Notes: generated from the letters alone by a model not told the origin. A stretch of 24,828 bases of DNA from CBDUWP01 sp965370955 (GCA_965370955.1 CBDUWP010000009.1:1-24828); one strand, 5' to 3'; counted from the first letter of the stretch, positions 14,716 through 22,944 are shown. Made by a program: numbers and translations.

Positions 14716-16065
14716 ATGAATGAAGCTGGCGTAAATGACTCAAAAGATAGTGGCGAGGCTCAGGCTGAAAATACTGCCAAGCAAATTGATTTGTTTGGGG
14801 CTGAATTGCCGTCTGTTGAACAGATCAATGAACTGGCTGAGCAGGTCTGTGCAAGTCAGCAAAAATCGGCGGACTTCGGCGCCCTGCTTGATGAAAAAGC
14901 TACAAGTAACTCGAATAGTCTGGCTGTGGGAATCGGAATGTATATCATCGGCCGACTCGAAGAAGCTGAAGAAAAACTTAAAAAAGCTGGTAAATCCGCT
15001 GAAAAATATCTCTATTTGGCAAGGACACAAAGAAAAATGACTCAATATAACAAGGCTATCAAAAATCTGGATAAAGCAATCGAAGCAAATGGAGATAAGC
15101 TCGTCATCTCCTTAGAAAAAACTGCGGCATATCGAGGAGCAAAAGAACTCGAAAAAGCTGAAAACGAACTCAAAAGTTGTGCTAATTTTGAAAATATCAG
15201 CGCGGAATATCACTATCAATTAGCTAGAATCCTAGAAGCAAAAGGACTATACGAACAGGCTATATCAAACTATAAACAGGCGTGCGAACTGTCACCGGAA
15301 CATAAAAAAGCAATGTTCCATCTGGCTTATAGGTGCGATCTATGCGGCGAAGAACAAGCGGCGATCGATTATTATAAGCAACTGGCAACTTCAAAGCCTG
15401 TACATGTCAATGCCCTCTTTAATTTGGCGGTGCTGTATGAGGATAATGAGAAATTCGATAAGGCAAGCCAGTGCATAGACAAAATCATAGAATATCATCC
15501 TAATAATTCAAAGGCAATCGCCCTGAAAAAAGATATAGACAGCTCAAAAACAATGTACTATGACGAAGAAAACGAGAAAAAGAAAGACAAACAGCATCAA
15601 ATTCTGGCTACGCCAATCTCCGATTTTGAACTGTCTGTCAGAAGCAGAAACTGCTTGAAAAAAATGAAGATCTTTACGCTCGGCGATCTGCTGAAAATAA
15701 GCGAAGCGGAGCTGCTGTCGTATAAAAACTTCGGCGAAACTTCACTCTACGAAATTAAAAATATATTAACGTCAAAAGCTCTATATCTCGGAATGTCACT
15801 CGATGACGAAAGCTTCAATCAAACAACTGAACAAAATGACGCAACACCAGAAGATCAAATGCTGCTGGGCAAAACTATTGACGATTTGCAGCTTTCTGTC
15901 AGAGCACATAAATGCGTGCAAAATCTCAGTATCAAAACTCTAGGAGAGCTAGTCAGAAGAACTGAAGCTGAACTCTTAGGATGTAAAAACTTTGGAGTGA
16001 CAAGCTTAAACGAAATCAAAAAATCACTGGTAGATCTCGGACTGTCACTTAGAAAGCTGGAATAA
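14716..16065 (+). CDS. TPR protein with two RNA polymerase alpha-CTD-like domains
   Basis: A 449-residue soluble protein in three parts. Residues ~1-60 are acidic and low in order. Residues ~70-270 are helical TPR repeats, for example YLYLARTQRKMTQYNKAIKN and AEYHYQLARILEAKGLYEQA. Residues 297-361 and 383-447 are two copies of the helix-hairpin-helix C-terminal domain of RNA polymerase alpha: ELSVRSRNCLKK...NFGETSLYEIK and QLSVRAHKCVQN...NFGVTSLNEIK. Against E. coli alpha, the DNA-contacting R265 is kept in both (R309, R396), N268 is kept in copy 1 (N312) but is Lys in copy 2, G296 and S299 are kept in both, and K298 is Thr in both. It may bind UP-like DNA or touch transcription factors; no direct function is known to me. 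The start has GGAG 11 bases upstream. Confidence 0.9.
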   Translation: MNEAGVNDSKDSGEAQAENTAKQIDLFGAELPSVEQINELAEQVCASQQKSADFGALLDEKATSNSNSLAVGIGMYIIGRLEEAEEKLKKAGKSAEKYLYLARTQRKMTQYNKAIKNLDKAIEANGDKLVISLEKTAAYRGAKELEKAENELKSCANFENISAEYHYQLARILEAKGLYEQAISNYKQACELSPEHKKAMFHLAYRCDLCGEEQAAIDYYKQLATSKPVHVNALFNLAVLYEDNEKFDKASQCIDKIIEYHPNNSKAIALKKDIDSSKTMYYDEENEKKKDKQHQILATPISDFELSVRSRNCLKKMKIFTLGDLLKISEAELLSYKNFGETSLYEIKNILTSKALYLGMSLDDESFNQTTEQNDATPEDQMLLGKTIDDLQLSVRAHKCVQNLSIKTLGELVRRTEAELLGCKNFGVTSLNEIKKSLVDLGLSLRKLE

Positions 16066-16085
16066 AAACAAAGCCCCCTACTATT

Positions 16086-17390
16086 ATGGCATGTAAAAGA
16101 GAAGGACCTGCTCGCAATAAAATTGGCTCTATTCTAATCAAAAAATGCGCATTTTTTTTGGTTCTAATCGTAATAGCAGGCTGCAAAAAAGAACTGACAA
16201 ATCAAGAGATTGTCCCCCCATCAGGTTTGCAATCGCAATATATGATTCGTGTGCTGCTGAAAAGTAACATACAACAATGCACATTCAGCTGCCAAAACAA
16301 ATTTGAGATCATCGACAGCAAAACAAATCAGCTGTTGATGGTTATGAATAAGCCTGATAAAAAAATCAAAATCAAAATCCTAAATGGCCGCTTGTTTCTG
16401 AACAACATGGTGTTCAACCAAAAAATCTTCAAAATCAAGCCAGAAAACAAAACCTTAATATCCATAAATGGCAATCAATATCGAGGCGATGTCACGGTAT
16501 CGCAGAATGATGACGGCAGTTTCGATATAATCAATTCTCTTGAAATAGAATTATATTTAGCTGGCGTGATCGCAGCTGAAATGCCGGACTACTGGGAGCC
16601 GCAAGCATTGCAAGCCCAAACTGTGGCGGCTAGAACCTATTGCCTCTATATCAAAAAAAGATTTGGCGATAAACGCAAGTGGGATCTGAAATGTACGCAA
16701 GCTAGCCAAAAATATCTGGGAGTGAAAGCTGAATCAAAAAATATCGATAGTGCAATCAAAAAAACAAAGGGGCAAGTATTAACCGTCAAGCTCACAGAAA
16801 ATAACGGGAAATTCAGAATCGGCAAAACAAATAGATGCGTCTTTCCAACCTATTACAGCGCTGTCTGCGGCGGCAGAACAGAAAATAGTCAAAATGTGTT
16901 TGGAGATAGCTTTGAGCCGCTTTGCGGGGTTAAATGTCCCTACTGCAAAAAAACGGCAAAACCAAAATTGCTCAACTGGACAAAAGTTTCTTACGATATC
17001 AAGCAAATAAACGAAAGGTTGATGGCGAGATATCAGAGCTTTAAAAAGCTAGAAAAAATCAAAAAGGTTTCCATAAAACACCAAACAAATATGAACAAAA
17101 TTACACGGGCTTGCAAAATCGAGATCACTGGCGAAAATAATCTCAGCGATTGGCTAAGAGCAGAGGATTTCAGACTGGCGATCGATCCAACTGGAACAAA
17201 AATAAAAAGCGATGCGTTTGAAATGCTGCAGAAAAAAAACATTGTTCTTTTTAAAAATGGCAAAGGCTATGGCCATGCCGTAGGAATGTGCCAATATGGA
17301 GCTCTCGCAATGGCGAGAAAAAACAAAAGCTATAAAAAAATTCTCGAATTCTACTATCCAAATTCAAAGCTAATACATATATACAAATAA
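16086..17390 (+). CDS. SpoIID/LytB-domain lipoprotein, putative peptidoglycan lytic transglycosylase
   Basis: A 434-residue exported protein. Residues ~12-33 form a lipoprotein signal ending in the lipobox VIAGC, with C33 as the lipidated residue. The SpoIID region starts with YLAGVIAAEMPDYWEPQAL (158-176; E165 corresponds to the catalytic Glu of Bacillus SpoIID), QAQTVAARTYCLY, then TYYSAVCGGRTENSQNVFG, and ends in GKGYGHAVGMCQYGALAMA and YYPNSKLIHIY. The family cleaves denuded or ordinary peptidoglycan strands and is linked to amidase-driven remodelling. Several Cys residues (ECGVKCPYCKK-like segment near 277-283) sit in the middle and might bind metal or form disulfides. ATG 16086 is the only start compatible with the signal peptide, but no Shine-Dalgarno precedes it. 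It lies 20 bases after the TPR gene and 23 before tgt. Confidence 0.9.
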   Translation: MACKREGPARNKIGSILIKKCAFFLVLIVIAGCKKELTNQEIVPPSGLQSQYMIRVLLKSNIQQCTFSCQNKFEIIDSKTNQLLMVMNKPDKKIKIKILNGRLFLNNMVFNQKIFKIKPENKTLISINGNQYRGDVTVSQNDDGSFDIINSLEIELYLAGVIAAEMPDYWEPQALQAQTVAARTYCLYIKKRFGDKRKWDLKCTQASQKYLGVKAESKNIDSAIKKTKGQVLTVKLTENNGKFRIGKTNRCVFPTYYSAVCGGRTENSQNVFGDSFEPLCGVKCPYCKKTAKPKLLNWTKVSYDIKQINERLMARYQSFKKLEKIKKVSIKHQTNMNKITRACKIEITGENNLSDWLRAEDFRLAIDPTGTKIKSDAFEMLQKKNIVLFKNGKGYGHAVGMCQYGALAMARKNKSYKKILEFYYPNSKLIHIYK

Positions 17391-17413
17391 ACAAAAATCA
17401 ATCAGAGAAAAAA

Positions 17414-18529
17414 ATGGAACACTTTCAACTAAAACATAAAGAAGCTAACTCGTCGGCGAGAACAGGTCTTTTACAAACGGGTCACGGAACTGTCGAAACG
17501 CCAGTCTTTATGCCGGTCGGTACAGCAGGAGCCGTCAAGGGAACGATACCGCAATTATTGAAAGATGCCGGCTGCTCGGTCATTTTGGCAAATACATATC
17601 ACATGATGCTTAGGCCGACAGTTGAAGTCGTCGAAAAGCTTGGCGGGCTCCATAAATTGATGGCTTGGGATGGCCCAATCCTGACAGATAGCGGCGGATA
17701 TCAAGTGTTCTCGCTCAATAAATTGAACAAAATCAGCGATGAAGGAGTCGAATTTGCAAGCCATATCGATGGCAAAAAATATTTTCTCAATCCCGAAATA
17801 GCTACCGATATACAAAATCGGCTCGGCGCTGATATCATCATGTGCTTCGATCAGTGTACGCCCTTTCCATGTGAAACAGGCGAATTAGACAAGGCTATCG
17901 AAAGGACGCTTCGATGGGCGGCTCAATGCAAAAAAGCCCATAACAAGCAAGGCCAGTTACTGTTCGGCATAGTGCAGGGCGAAATTGACCTTGAAAAAAG
18001 AAGCTATTGTGCGAAAAAACTGTTGGAAATCGGATTCGACGGCTATGCTATCGGAGGGTTGAGCGTCGGCGAAGGCCATGAAAATATGGTCAAAACCGTT
18101 AAGCATACAGCAAATATTTTGCCGGAAAATAGGCCGAGATATTTGATGGGAGCCGGAACGCCGGCTGATATTATCGCGGCTGTCAAATGCGGTATCGATA
18201 TGTTCGATTGCGTTATGCCAACCAGAAACGGACGAAACGCTTTAGCCTTTACCGAAAATGGACCGGTAAGGCTCAGAAATAGTTGCTACATAGAGGATGA
18301 CTCCCCTATCGAGCAAGGGTGCGACTGCTACTGCTGCCAAAACTTTTCCAAAGGGGCTATCAGGCACTTCATAAAGGTCAAAGAAATGATCGGGCCAATA
18401 CTGGTTTCACTACATAATATCAGATTTTATCAAAGGATGATGAGCCAAATCCAAAGCAAAATTGAAAATGATACATTCAGCCAATGGGCGGATGAAAAAA
18501 TACAAAAATATGAGATCTTTAACAGCTAA
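17414..18529 (+). CDS. tgt: tRNA-guanine transglycosylase
   Basis: Exchanges guanine-34 of GUN-anticodon tRNAs for preQ1 in queuosine biosynthesis. The 371-residue protein shows all family markers: TPVFMPVGTAGAVKG at the N terminus, DGPILTDSGGYQVFSL with the catalytic-base Asp (D92), FASHIDGKKYFLNPE, CFDQCTPFP, GGLSVGEGHENM, RYLMGAGTPADI, then MFDCVMPTRNGRNA, which holds the nucleophilic Asp, and the zinc site CDCYCC followed by SLHN, of the CxCxxC-x25-H type. The length is typical. A weak GAGA lies upstream of ATG 17414. It precedes yajC and secDF, an order conserved in many bacteria. No queuosine synthesis genes are in the window, so preQ1 must be made elsewhere or salvaged. Confidence 0.97.
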   Translation: MEHFQLKHKEANSSARTGLLQTGHGTVETPVFMPVGTAGAVKGTIPQLLKDAGCSVILANTYHMMLRPTVEVVEKLGGLHKLMAWDGPILTDSGGYQVFSLNKLNKISDEGVEFASHIDGKKYFLNPEIATDIQNRLGADIIMCFDQCTPFPCETGELDKAIERTLRWAAQCKKAHNKQGQLLFGIVQGEIDLEKRSYCAKKLLEIGFDGYAIGGLSVGEGHENMVKTVKHTANILPENRPRYLMGAGTPADIIAAVKCGIDMFDCVMPTRNGRNALAFTENGPVRLRNSCYIEDDSPIEQGCDCYCCQNFSKGAIRHFIKVKEMIGPILVSLHNIRFYQRMMSQIQSKIENDTFSQWADEKIQKYEIFNS

Positions 18530-18687
18530 ATAGTAAAAAACTTGGATTTATACGAGATATTTAACAAAAAACTAAATTCTGCCCCACTGCCGCAAGATTT
18601 TGACGGAAATTTATCTGTAATTCTTGGCTGATTTAGGGTATAAATAGCGGTTTTACAATCTGTAACGACAAATGAAAGGTTTGAGAA

Positions 18688-19110
18688 ATGATGGATAGTT
18701 TATGGATAGTGGCTACGGCCAACGAGGGCCAAGTAATAGAGAGATTGACCAGCACTGGTGTCACGCAGCAAGAGGTTACAACAGCGACAGCTGACGTGAA
18801 TGTGACTGACCCTAATATGCCCCCTCCGCCAAAGAAAAAAGGATACGGATCAATAATAATCATGGTCGGATTTGCCGTTATGTTTTATCTATTGGTACTT
18901 CGTGGTCCGCAAAAACAAAAGAAGCAAAGAATACAGATGACAAAGTCGCTCGAAAAAAATGACAGAATACAAACCATCGGCGGAATCATCGGAACCATTG
19001 TAGAGGTTAAAGATGATGAAATCATTCTCAAAATCGATGAGTCAAACAATACGAAAATGAAAATCGTACATGCAGCTGTCGGTAAAAATATAACTAAAGA
19101 ACAAAAATAA
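18688..19110 (+). CDS. yajC: YajC, accessory subunit of the Sec translocon
   Basis: A small single-span membrane protein that joins SecDF in the holo-translocon. Residues ~53-70 (GSIIIMVGFAVMFYLLVLRG) are the membrane anchor, immediately followed by the family motif RGPQKQKKQRIQMTKSLEKN and the soluble NDRIQTIGGIIGTIVEVKDD fold. The N terminus is extended: E. coli YajC has its anchor near residue 20, whereas here ~50 residues (acidic and Thr-rich, with a PPPPKKK stretch) come first. GAAAGG (18674-18679) is 8 bases before the ATG, favouring it over the adjacent ATG at 18691. It sits 158 bases after tgt and 139 before secDF, with repeat copy B in the latter gap. A TATAAA at 18639-18644 lacks a good -35. 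Confidence 0.93.
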   Translation: MMDSLWIVATANEGQVIERLTSTGVTQQEVTTATADVNVTDPNMPPPPKKKGYGSIIIMVGFAVMFYLLVLRGPQKQKKQRIQMTKSLEKNDRIQTIGGIIGTIVEVKDDEIILKIDESNNTKMKIVHAAVGKNITKEQK

Positions 19111-19123
19111 AAACCAGTAAACC

Positions 19124-19201
19124 CCCACGCCCTTACGGACGTGGGATTTGTCGGATGCTTCCATCTACACCCTTGCGGATGTAGTTACGAAGGAAAAATA
19201 A
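19124..19201 (+). repeat. Tandem-hairpin repeat element, copy B (between yajC and secDF)
   Basis: Hairpin 1 (19124-19145) has arms CCCACG and CGTGGG and loop CCCTTACGGA, within which CC/GG can add two pairs. Nineteen bases later hairpin 2 (19165-19184) has arms CTACA and TGTAG and loop CCCTTGCGGA. It is followed at once by the 17-base tail TTACGAAGGAAAAATAA (19185-19201), identical to that of copy A at 5758-5774. Unlike copy A, this tail is not at the start codon: secDF begins 48 bases further on with its own ribosome binding site. No T-run follows either hairpin, so it is not a standard terminator. The linker GGATGCTTCCATC can form a third small stem. Confidence 0.7.
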
Positions 19202-19239
19202 AATCACTGAAATGACCTATTTGTTAAACTTATAAGTAT

Positions 19240-19245
19240 GAGGAA
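19240..19245 (+). promoter_or_regulatory. Ribosome binding site that fixes the secDF start
   Basis: GAGGAA lies 4 bases before ATG 19250. The in-frame ATG at 19238 overlaps this site and has no Shine-Dalgarno upstream, so the protein most likely begins MGKNLTLK. Confidence 0.7.
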
Positions 19246-19249
19246 TGAT

Positions 19250-22200
19250 ATGGGCAAAAATTTGACCTTGAAAGCAGCTGCAATAATCGCAATAACCATA
19301 CTCGCAATCGCAATGTTGTATCCTGCAGATAAAAAACTCAAACCGGGTATCGATTTGGCTGGCGGTTCCAGCTTGATCTATGAAATTGATGATCACGGAA
19401 TGGATCCCGACCAAAGAAAAAATCTGGCTCAAAATATGATTACCATCATTAGAAGAAGAGTCGATCCGGCTAACCTGCTGAATATTGTTTGGCGAGTTTT
19501 AAGCAGTAACAGGTTCGAGATCCAAATGCCCCTAGCTAGTCCTCTCGCTAGAGAAAAAAGAGCTCAGTACGAACAGGCAATGACGCAATTGCTCGACAAA
19601 AATATTAGTACTGCTAAAGTACTTAGAATATTGCAGCAACCAGAGCCATCGCGAACCGACCAAATCAAAATGCTAAACATCACTGATGAAAAAAATAAAG
19701 CTGTACTGCAAAACATTTTAGCTGTACACGATCAGCGTCAGCTATTGAGAAATGCAGCCCTAAAACAAGAACCACTGCTCGAAGAGCTGAAAACTCAGAT
19801 GGAAAAAACTCAAGTCAATGCCGATGATATAGATGCCAATATGGATCAATGGCTAGCTATGGATGAGCCTAATATGGCCGCAGCTATCGAGGAATTTGCT
19901 GGTTCAAAGAAAAAAGCGAAAAAAGTAAACGGATATGTGCTGGCTTTCAAGGCTTGGGCTGGGACTGTTGAGCAATTGACTGATCCGGAAATTGGAAAAA
20001 ATATACAGTTCACAAAAGCTAAAAAACAACTGGATAATCTTAACATCTCAGCTGAACAGATGAACAATATTCTAGAGATGAAAAAGAAATCGTCTAGACG
20101 GCAAACTGCTATCGATGACTTAAAACAGGCATATCCTGATCGCAAAGAGCTGGTAGATAAGGTTGTGGCCTCTTTTGAGGAATATCGACCGCATAAAGGC
20201 AAAATCGATGACCCAAAGGATATTCAAAGAATGCTCAAGGGTTCCGGCGTGTTGGAATTTCGAATATTGCCAACTGCAGGAAGAAGCGAACTAAATAACG
20301 CTGAAATAAATGGCTACAGAGAAACCATCAGGGAAAAAGGACCTAAGGCGGCGTCCGATACAGAATATATCTGGTGCGAAATCGAAAACCCCGATGAATG
20401 GCTAAGGAAAAATTCAGACGGAACAATCACAGCTACAGGAATTGTCGAAACGTTCGGGGAAAAATATTACGTTTTGGCTAGCAATAAAACTGAAGAAACT
20501 ATGCTGCACTCTGCCGGCAAAAAATGGAAACTCGAACGAGCTTCCGTCAGCAGAGACCAGCAAGGCAAAAGAGCTATCGCTTTTAGCTTAAACGATAGAG
20601 GTGCTATAAAATTTGCGGCGATAACAGGTGACAACATCAACAGGCCGTTGTGTATCACGCTAGATAGCATGGCACTGTCGGCTCCAAATATACAAAGCAA
20701 AATCTTTAGAAGCGGCATTATCACCGGCTCCTTTTCAGTGACAGAGGTGCAGGACATGATACAAAAACTCAACGCTGGATCACTGCCGGCAAGGCTGTCT
20801 GAGCAGCCCATCTCGGAAAAAACTATCGGCCCAGCTATCGGAGCTGACAATAGGGATAAAGGCGTCAAAGCCGGATTCTATGGATTGATGGCAGTTATGG
20901 CCTGTATGCTGTTTTACTATACATTGGCTGGCGGAATCGCGGATGTGGCACTGATATTAAACATATTGTTTGTTTTGGCGATCATGGCTTTTTCAAAAGC
21001 GACTTTCACCCTGCCCGGTATTGGCGGTATCATTTTGACCATCGGCATGAGCGTCGATGCGAACGTGCTGATCTTCGAAAGAATCCGAGAAGAGCAGACA
21101 AAAGGCTCATCGATGAGGACCGCTATTCAAAACGGTTACAGCAAAGCTTTCACCACGATTTTTGATGCCAACTTGACAACCTTTATCACGGCTGCGATTT
21201 TGTTCTGGGTAGCCAGCGAAGAAATCAAAGGCTTTGCTATCGTGTTAATGCTCGGTATTATTTCCAGTATGTTCACTGCCCTGTTCGTGACGAGAGTCAT
21301 CTTTGAGTTGCTAATGAAAGCCAAAATCATAAAAGAACATCTCGTGATGATGAGAATTCTTAAAAAACCTAACGTTGATTGGATGAGGCTTAGGCCAGTG
21401 TTCATGACAATCTCTGCGATAATGATAATTGGCGGATTGCTGGTCTTTTTCACCAGAGATGAGAGCAAAAATAAAAAATATGATATTGAATTTACCGGCG
21501 GCTCTGCGGTCATAGTCAATTTCAAAAATGATATGACTATCCAGCAGGTACGAGATGAAATGATCAAAACCGGCCAAGCATTGCAGAATCCTGATCTGGC
21601 TGCCTCTAATATCTATAGTATCAACAACTCGCTGACTGAATATGAAATCACGACAACAGCCACAAATGCGGCGACTGTCACTATTAGCTTCGATGAAGCA
21701 GCAGATATAAGTCAGGAGAAAATAGAGAAAAAATTAAGTTCATTGACTAAATTGGTTGTGACACAAAACCCAGATGGCGAATTCACGATTGTCACTGCAG
21801 AAACCAATAGTTCCAGAATTACAAATTTGATAGCAACTAATTTACCAGAAGCTACAGTTGGATCAATCAATGTAAAGGAAACTGTTAGCGATGCTATCGT
21901 TGCGGCGTTCGGTGATAATCTCAAAATCACGAAAAGCCTTAAACCTAATGTGATTTCAAATATGGCGGTTACGGATAATCTTGTCGACATAAATCCGGAA
22001 CTGGCCAGCTATAACGGCGGCGTAAAAATCGAAATGGCTATTGCAAATTCGGCAACTGCCAAGCAAGTCAGGCAAAGGCTAAACGATTATCGAATTAAGC
22101 CGGAAGCAAGGAACATTAAATGGCATAAATTCGAAATCATGACTGACGAGCTCAAAGCACCAGCTGAAGATCAATTGATGGATAAATTTATTTATGTCTC

Positions 22201-22882
22201 GGCGGCTGATGATGCTGTGATAAACAGATTGACTGACAAACAAATGCAGCTGTTTGCTGATGTTGAGAAAAACAAGCTTATTGCGGCACTGAGCATTCAA
22301 AGCGCCCTGCCGAGAGTAACGCAAATAAATCCATCAATCGGGCAAGAAGCTAAAACTCAGGCTCTGATCGCTATCGTATTGTCATTGATCGCTATCGTGG
22401 GATATATCTGGGTTAGATTTGGAAATTTACGATATGGCTTTGCCGCTATCGCTGCATTGGTTCACGATGTCTGCATAACGCTCGGAGCTGTTACCGGCTG
22501 TACATATATGGCTAGCACGGCACTGGGACAAAGTATGCTGATCGGGGATTTCAAAATCAATCTGGCTATCATCGCAGCCTTTTTGACCATCATCGGTTAC
22601 TCGCTTAATGATACCATTGTTATCTTCGACCGTATTCGTGAGAACAGGCATAAAAAAATGCTTACGAAAGATATCATCAATAATAGTATCAATCAAACTC
22701 TGCTGAGAACTTTAGCCACTTCGATCACAACATTTATCGTTGTTTTGATTATGTATATCTTTGGCGGTGACGGCCTGAGAGGGTTTACCTTCGCTATCGG
22801 GTTCGGCATCATTGTCGGAACCTATTCGTCAGTTGCAATCGCAGCTCCAATATTGCTGTTCGGAGCAAAAAAGGATAAATAA
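19250..22882 (+). CDS. secDF: SecD-SecF fusion, proton-driven protein translocase subunit
   Basis: A 1210-residue single chain. The SecD half begins with a membrane helix and LKPGIDLAGGSSLIYEID (SecD motif D1). It has a long helical insert (~100-325) before the conserved periplasmic domain, then TM segments with LTIGMSVDANVLIFERIREE and GYSKAFTTIFDANLTTFITA, the proton-relay region. The SecF half starts with a helix and YDIEFTGGSAVIVNF, carries an expanded periplasmic domain (~200 residues more than E. coli SecF), and ends with IGYSLNDTIVIFDRIRENR and LLRTLATSITTFIVVLIMYI. SecDF uses the proton gradient to pull preproteins out of SecYEG. Fused SecDF is found in Firmicutes, Bacteroidetes and PVC bacteria; the ~750-residue Firmicutes version is much shorter. 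Start ATG 19250 is chosen by its ribosome binding site. Confidence 0.96.
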   Translation: MGKNLTLKAAAIIAITILAIAMLYPADKKLKPGIDLAGGSSLIYEIDDHGMDPDQRKNLAQNMITIIRRRVDPANLLNIVWRVLSSNRFEIQMPLASPLAREKRAQYEQAMTQLLDKNISTAKVLRILQQPEPSRTDQIKMLNITDEKNKAVLQNILAVHDQRQLLRNAALKQEPLLEELKTQMEKTQVNADDIDANMDQWLAMDEPNMAAAIEEFAGSKKKAKKVNGYVLAFKAWAGTVEQLTDPEIGKNIQFTKAKKQLDNLNISAEQMNNILEMKKKSSRRQTAIDDLKQAYPDRKELVDKVVASFEEYRPHKGKIDDPKDIQRMLKGSGVLEFRILPTAGRSELNNAEINGYRETIREKGPKAASDTEYIWCEIENPDEWLRKNSDGTITATGIVETFGEKYYVLASNKTEETMLHSAGKKWKLERASVSRDQQGKRAIAFSLNDRGAIKFAAITGDNINRPLCITLDSMALSAPNIQSKIFRSGIITGSFSVTEVQDMIQKLNAGSLPARLSEQPISEKTIGPAIGADNRDKGVKAGFYGLMAVMACMLFYYTLAGGIADVALILNILFVLAIMAFSKATFTLPGIGGIILTIGMSVDANVLIFERIREEQTKGSSMRTAIQNGYSKAFTTIFDANLTTFITAAILFWVASEEIKGFAIVLMLGIISSMFTALFVTRVIFELLMKAKIIKEHLVMMRILKKPNVDWMRLRPVFMTISAIMIIGGLLVFFTRDESKNKKYDIEFTGGSAVIVNFKNDMTIQQVRDEMIKTGQALQNPDLAASNIYSINNSLTEYEITTTATNAATVTISFDEAADISQEKIEKKLSSLTKLVVTQNPDGEFTIVTAETNSSRITNLIATNLPEATVGSINVKETVSDAIVAAFGDNLKITKSLKPNVISNMAVTDNLVDINPELASYNGGVKIEMAIANSATAKQVRQRLNDYRIKPEARNIKWHKFEIMTDELKAPAEDQLMDKFIYVSAADDAVINRLTDKQMQLFADVEKNKLIAALSIQSALPRVTQINPSIGQEAKTQALIAIVLSLIAIVGYIWVRFGNLRYGFAAIAALVHDVCITLGAVTGCTYMASTALGQSMLIGDFKINLAIIAAFLTIIGYSLNDTIVIFDRIRENRHKKMLTKDIINNSINQTLLRTLATSITTFIVVLIMYIFGGDGLRGFTFAIGFGIIVGTYSSVAIAAPILLFGAKKDK

Positions 22883-22895
22883 TTTTGAAACTTTG

Positions 22896-22931
22896 AGCTA
22901 AGCTGGGAATGAAAAATGTCTCGGCTTAGCT
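22896..22931 (+). other. Stable hairpin between secDF and the LysM gene
   Basis: AGCTAAGC (22896-22903) pairs perfectly with GCTTAGCT (22924-22931), and the stem extends inward to about 13 pairs including two G-U, leaving a 10-base A-rich loop. It begins 14 bases after the secDF stop and ends 13 bases before the LysM start. There is no T-run, so it could be a processing or mRNA-stability element, or a rho-dependent or weak terminator. Confidence 0.55.
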
Positions 22932-22944
22932 GACCTAATACAAA

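Noticed and set aside
18600..18659. Promoter for yajC (TTGACG, TATAAA and TACAAT boxes present)
   Set aside because: None of the pairs has an acceptable 16-18 base spacing, so no promoter is annotated; yajC may be read through from tgt.
19124..19184. Rho-independent terminator after yajC
   Set aside because: The GC-rich hairpin 1 is followed by ATTTGTCGG and not by a T-run, and secDF continues in the same direction without a visible new promoter.
19124..19201. Guanidine-II (mini-ykkC) riboswitch, because of two small hairpins with ACGG in a loop
   Set aside because: That class needs ACGR tetraloops closed by G-C pairs in both hairpins; here the shared loop part is CCCTTR, hairpin 2 has GCGG, and copy A lacks ACGR altogether. 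The genes are not of the exporter type expected in copy B.
19110..19250. SecM/VemP-like arrest peptide controlling secDF
   Set aside because: No frame of suitable length with a signal sequence lies in the gap; only a seven-codon micro-ORF is present.
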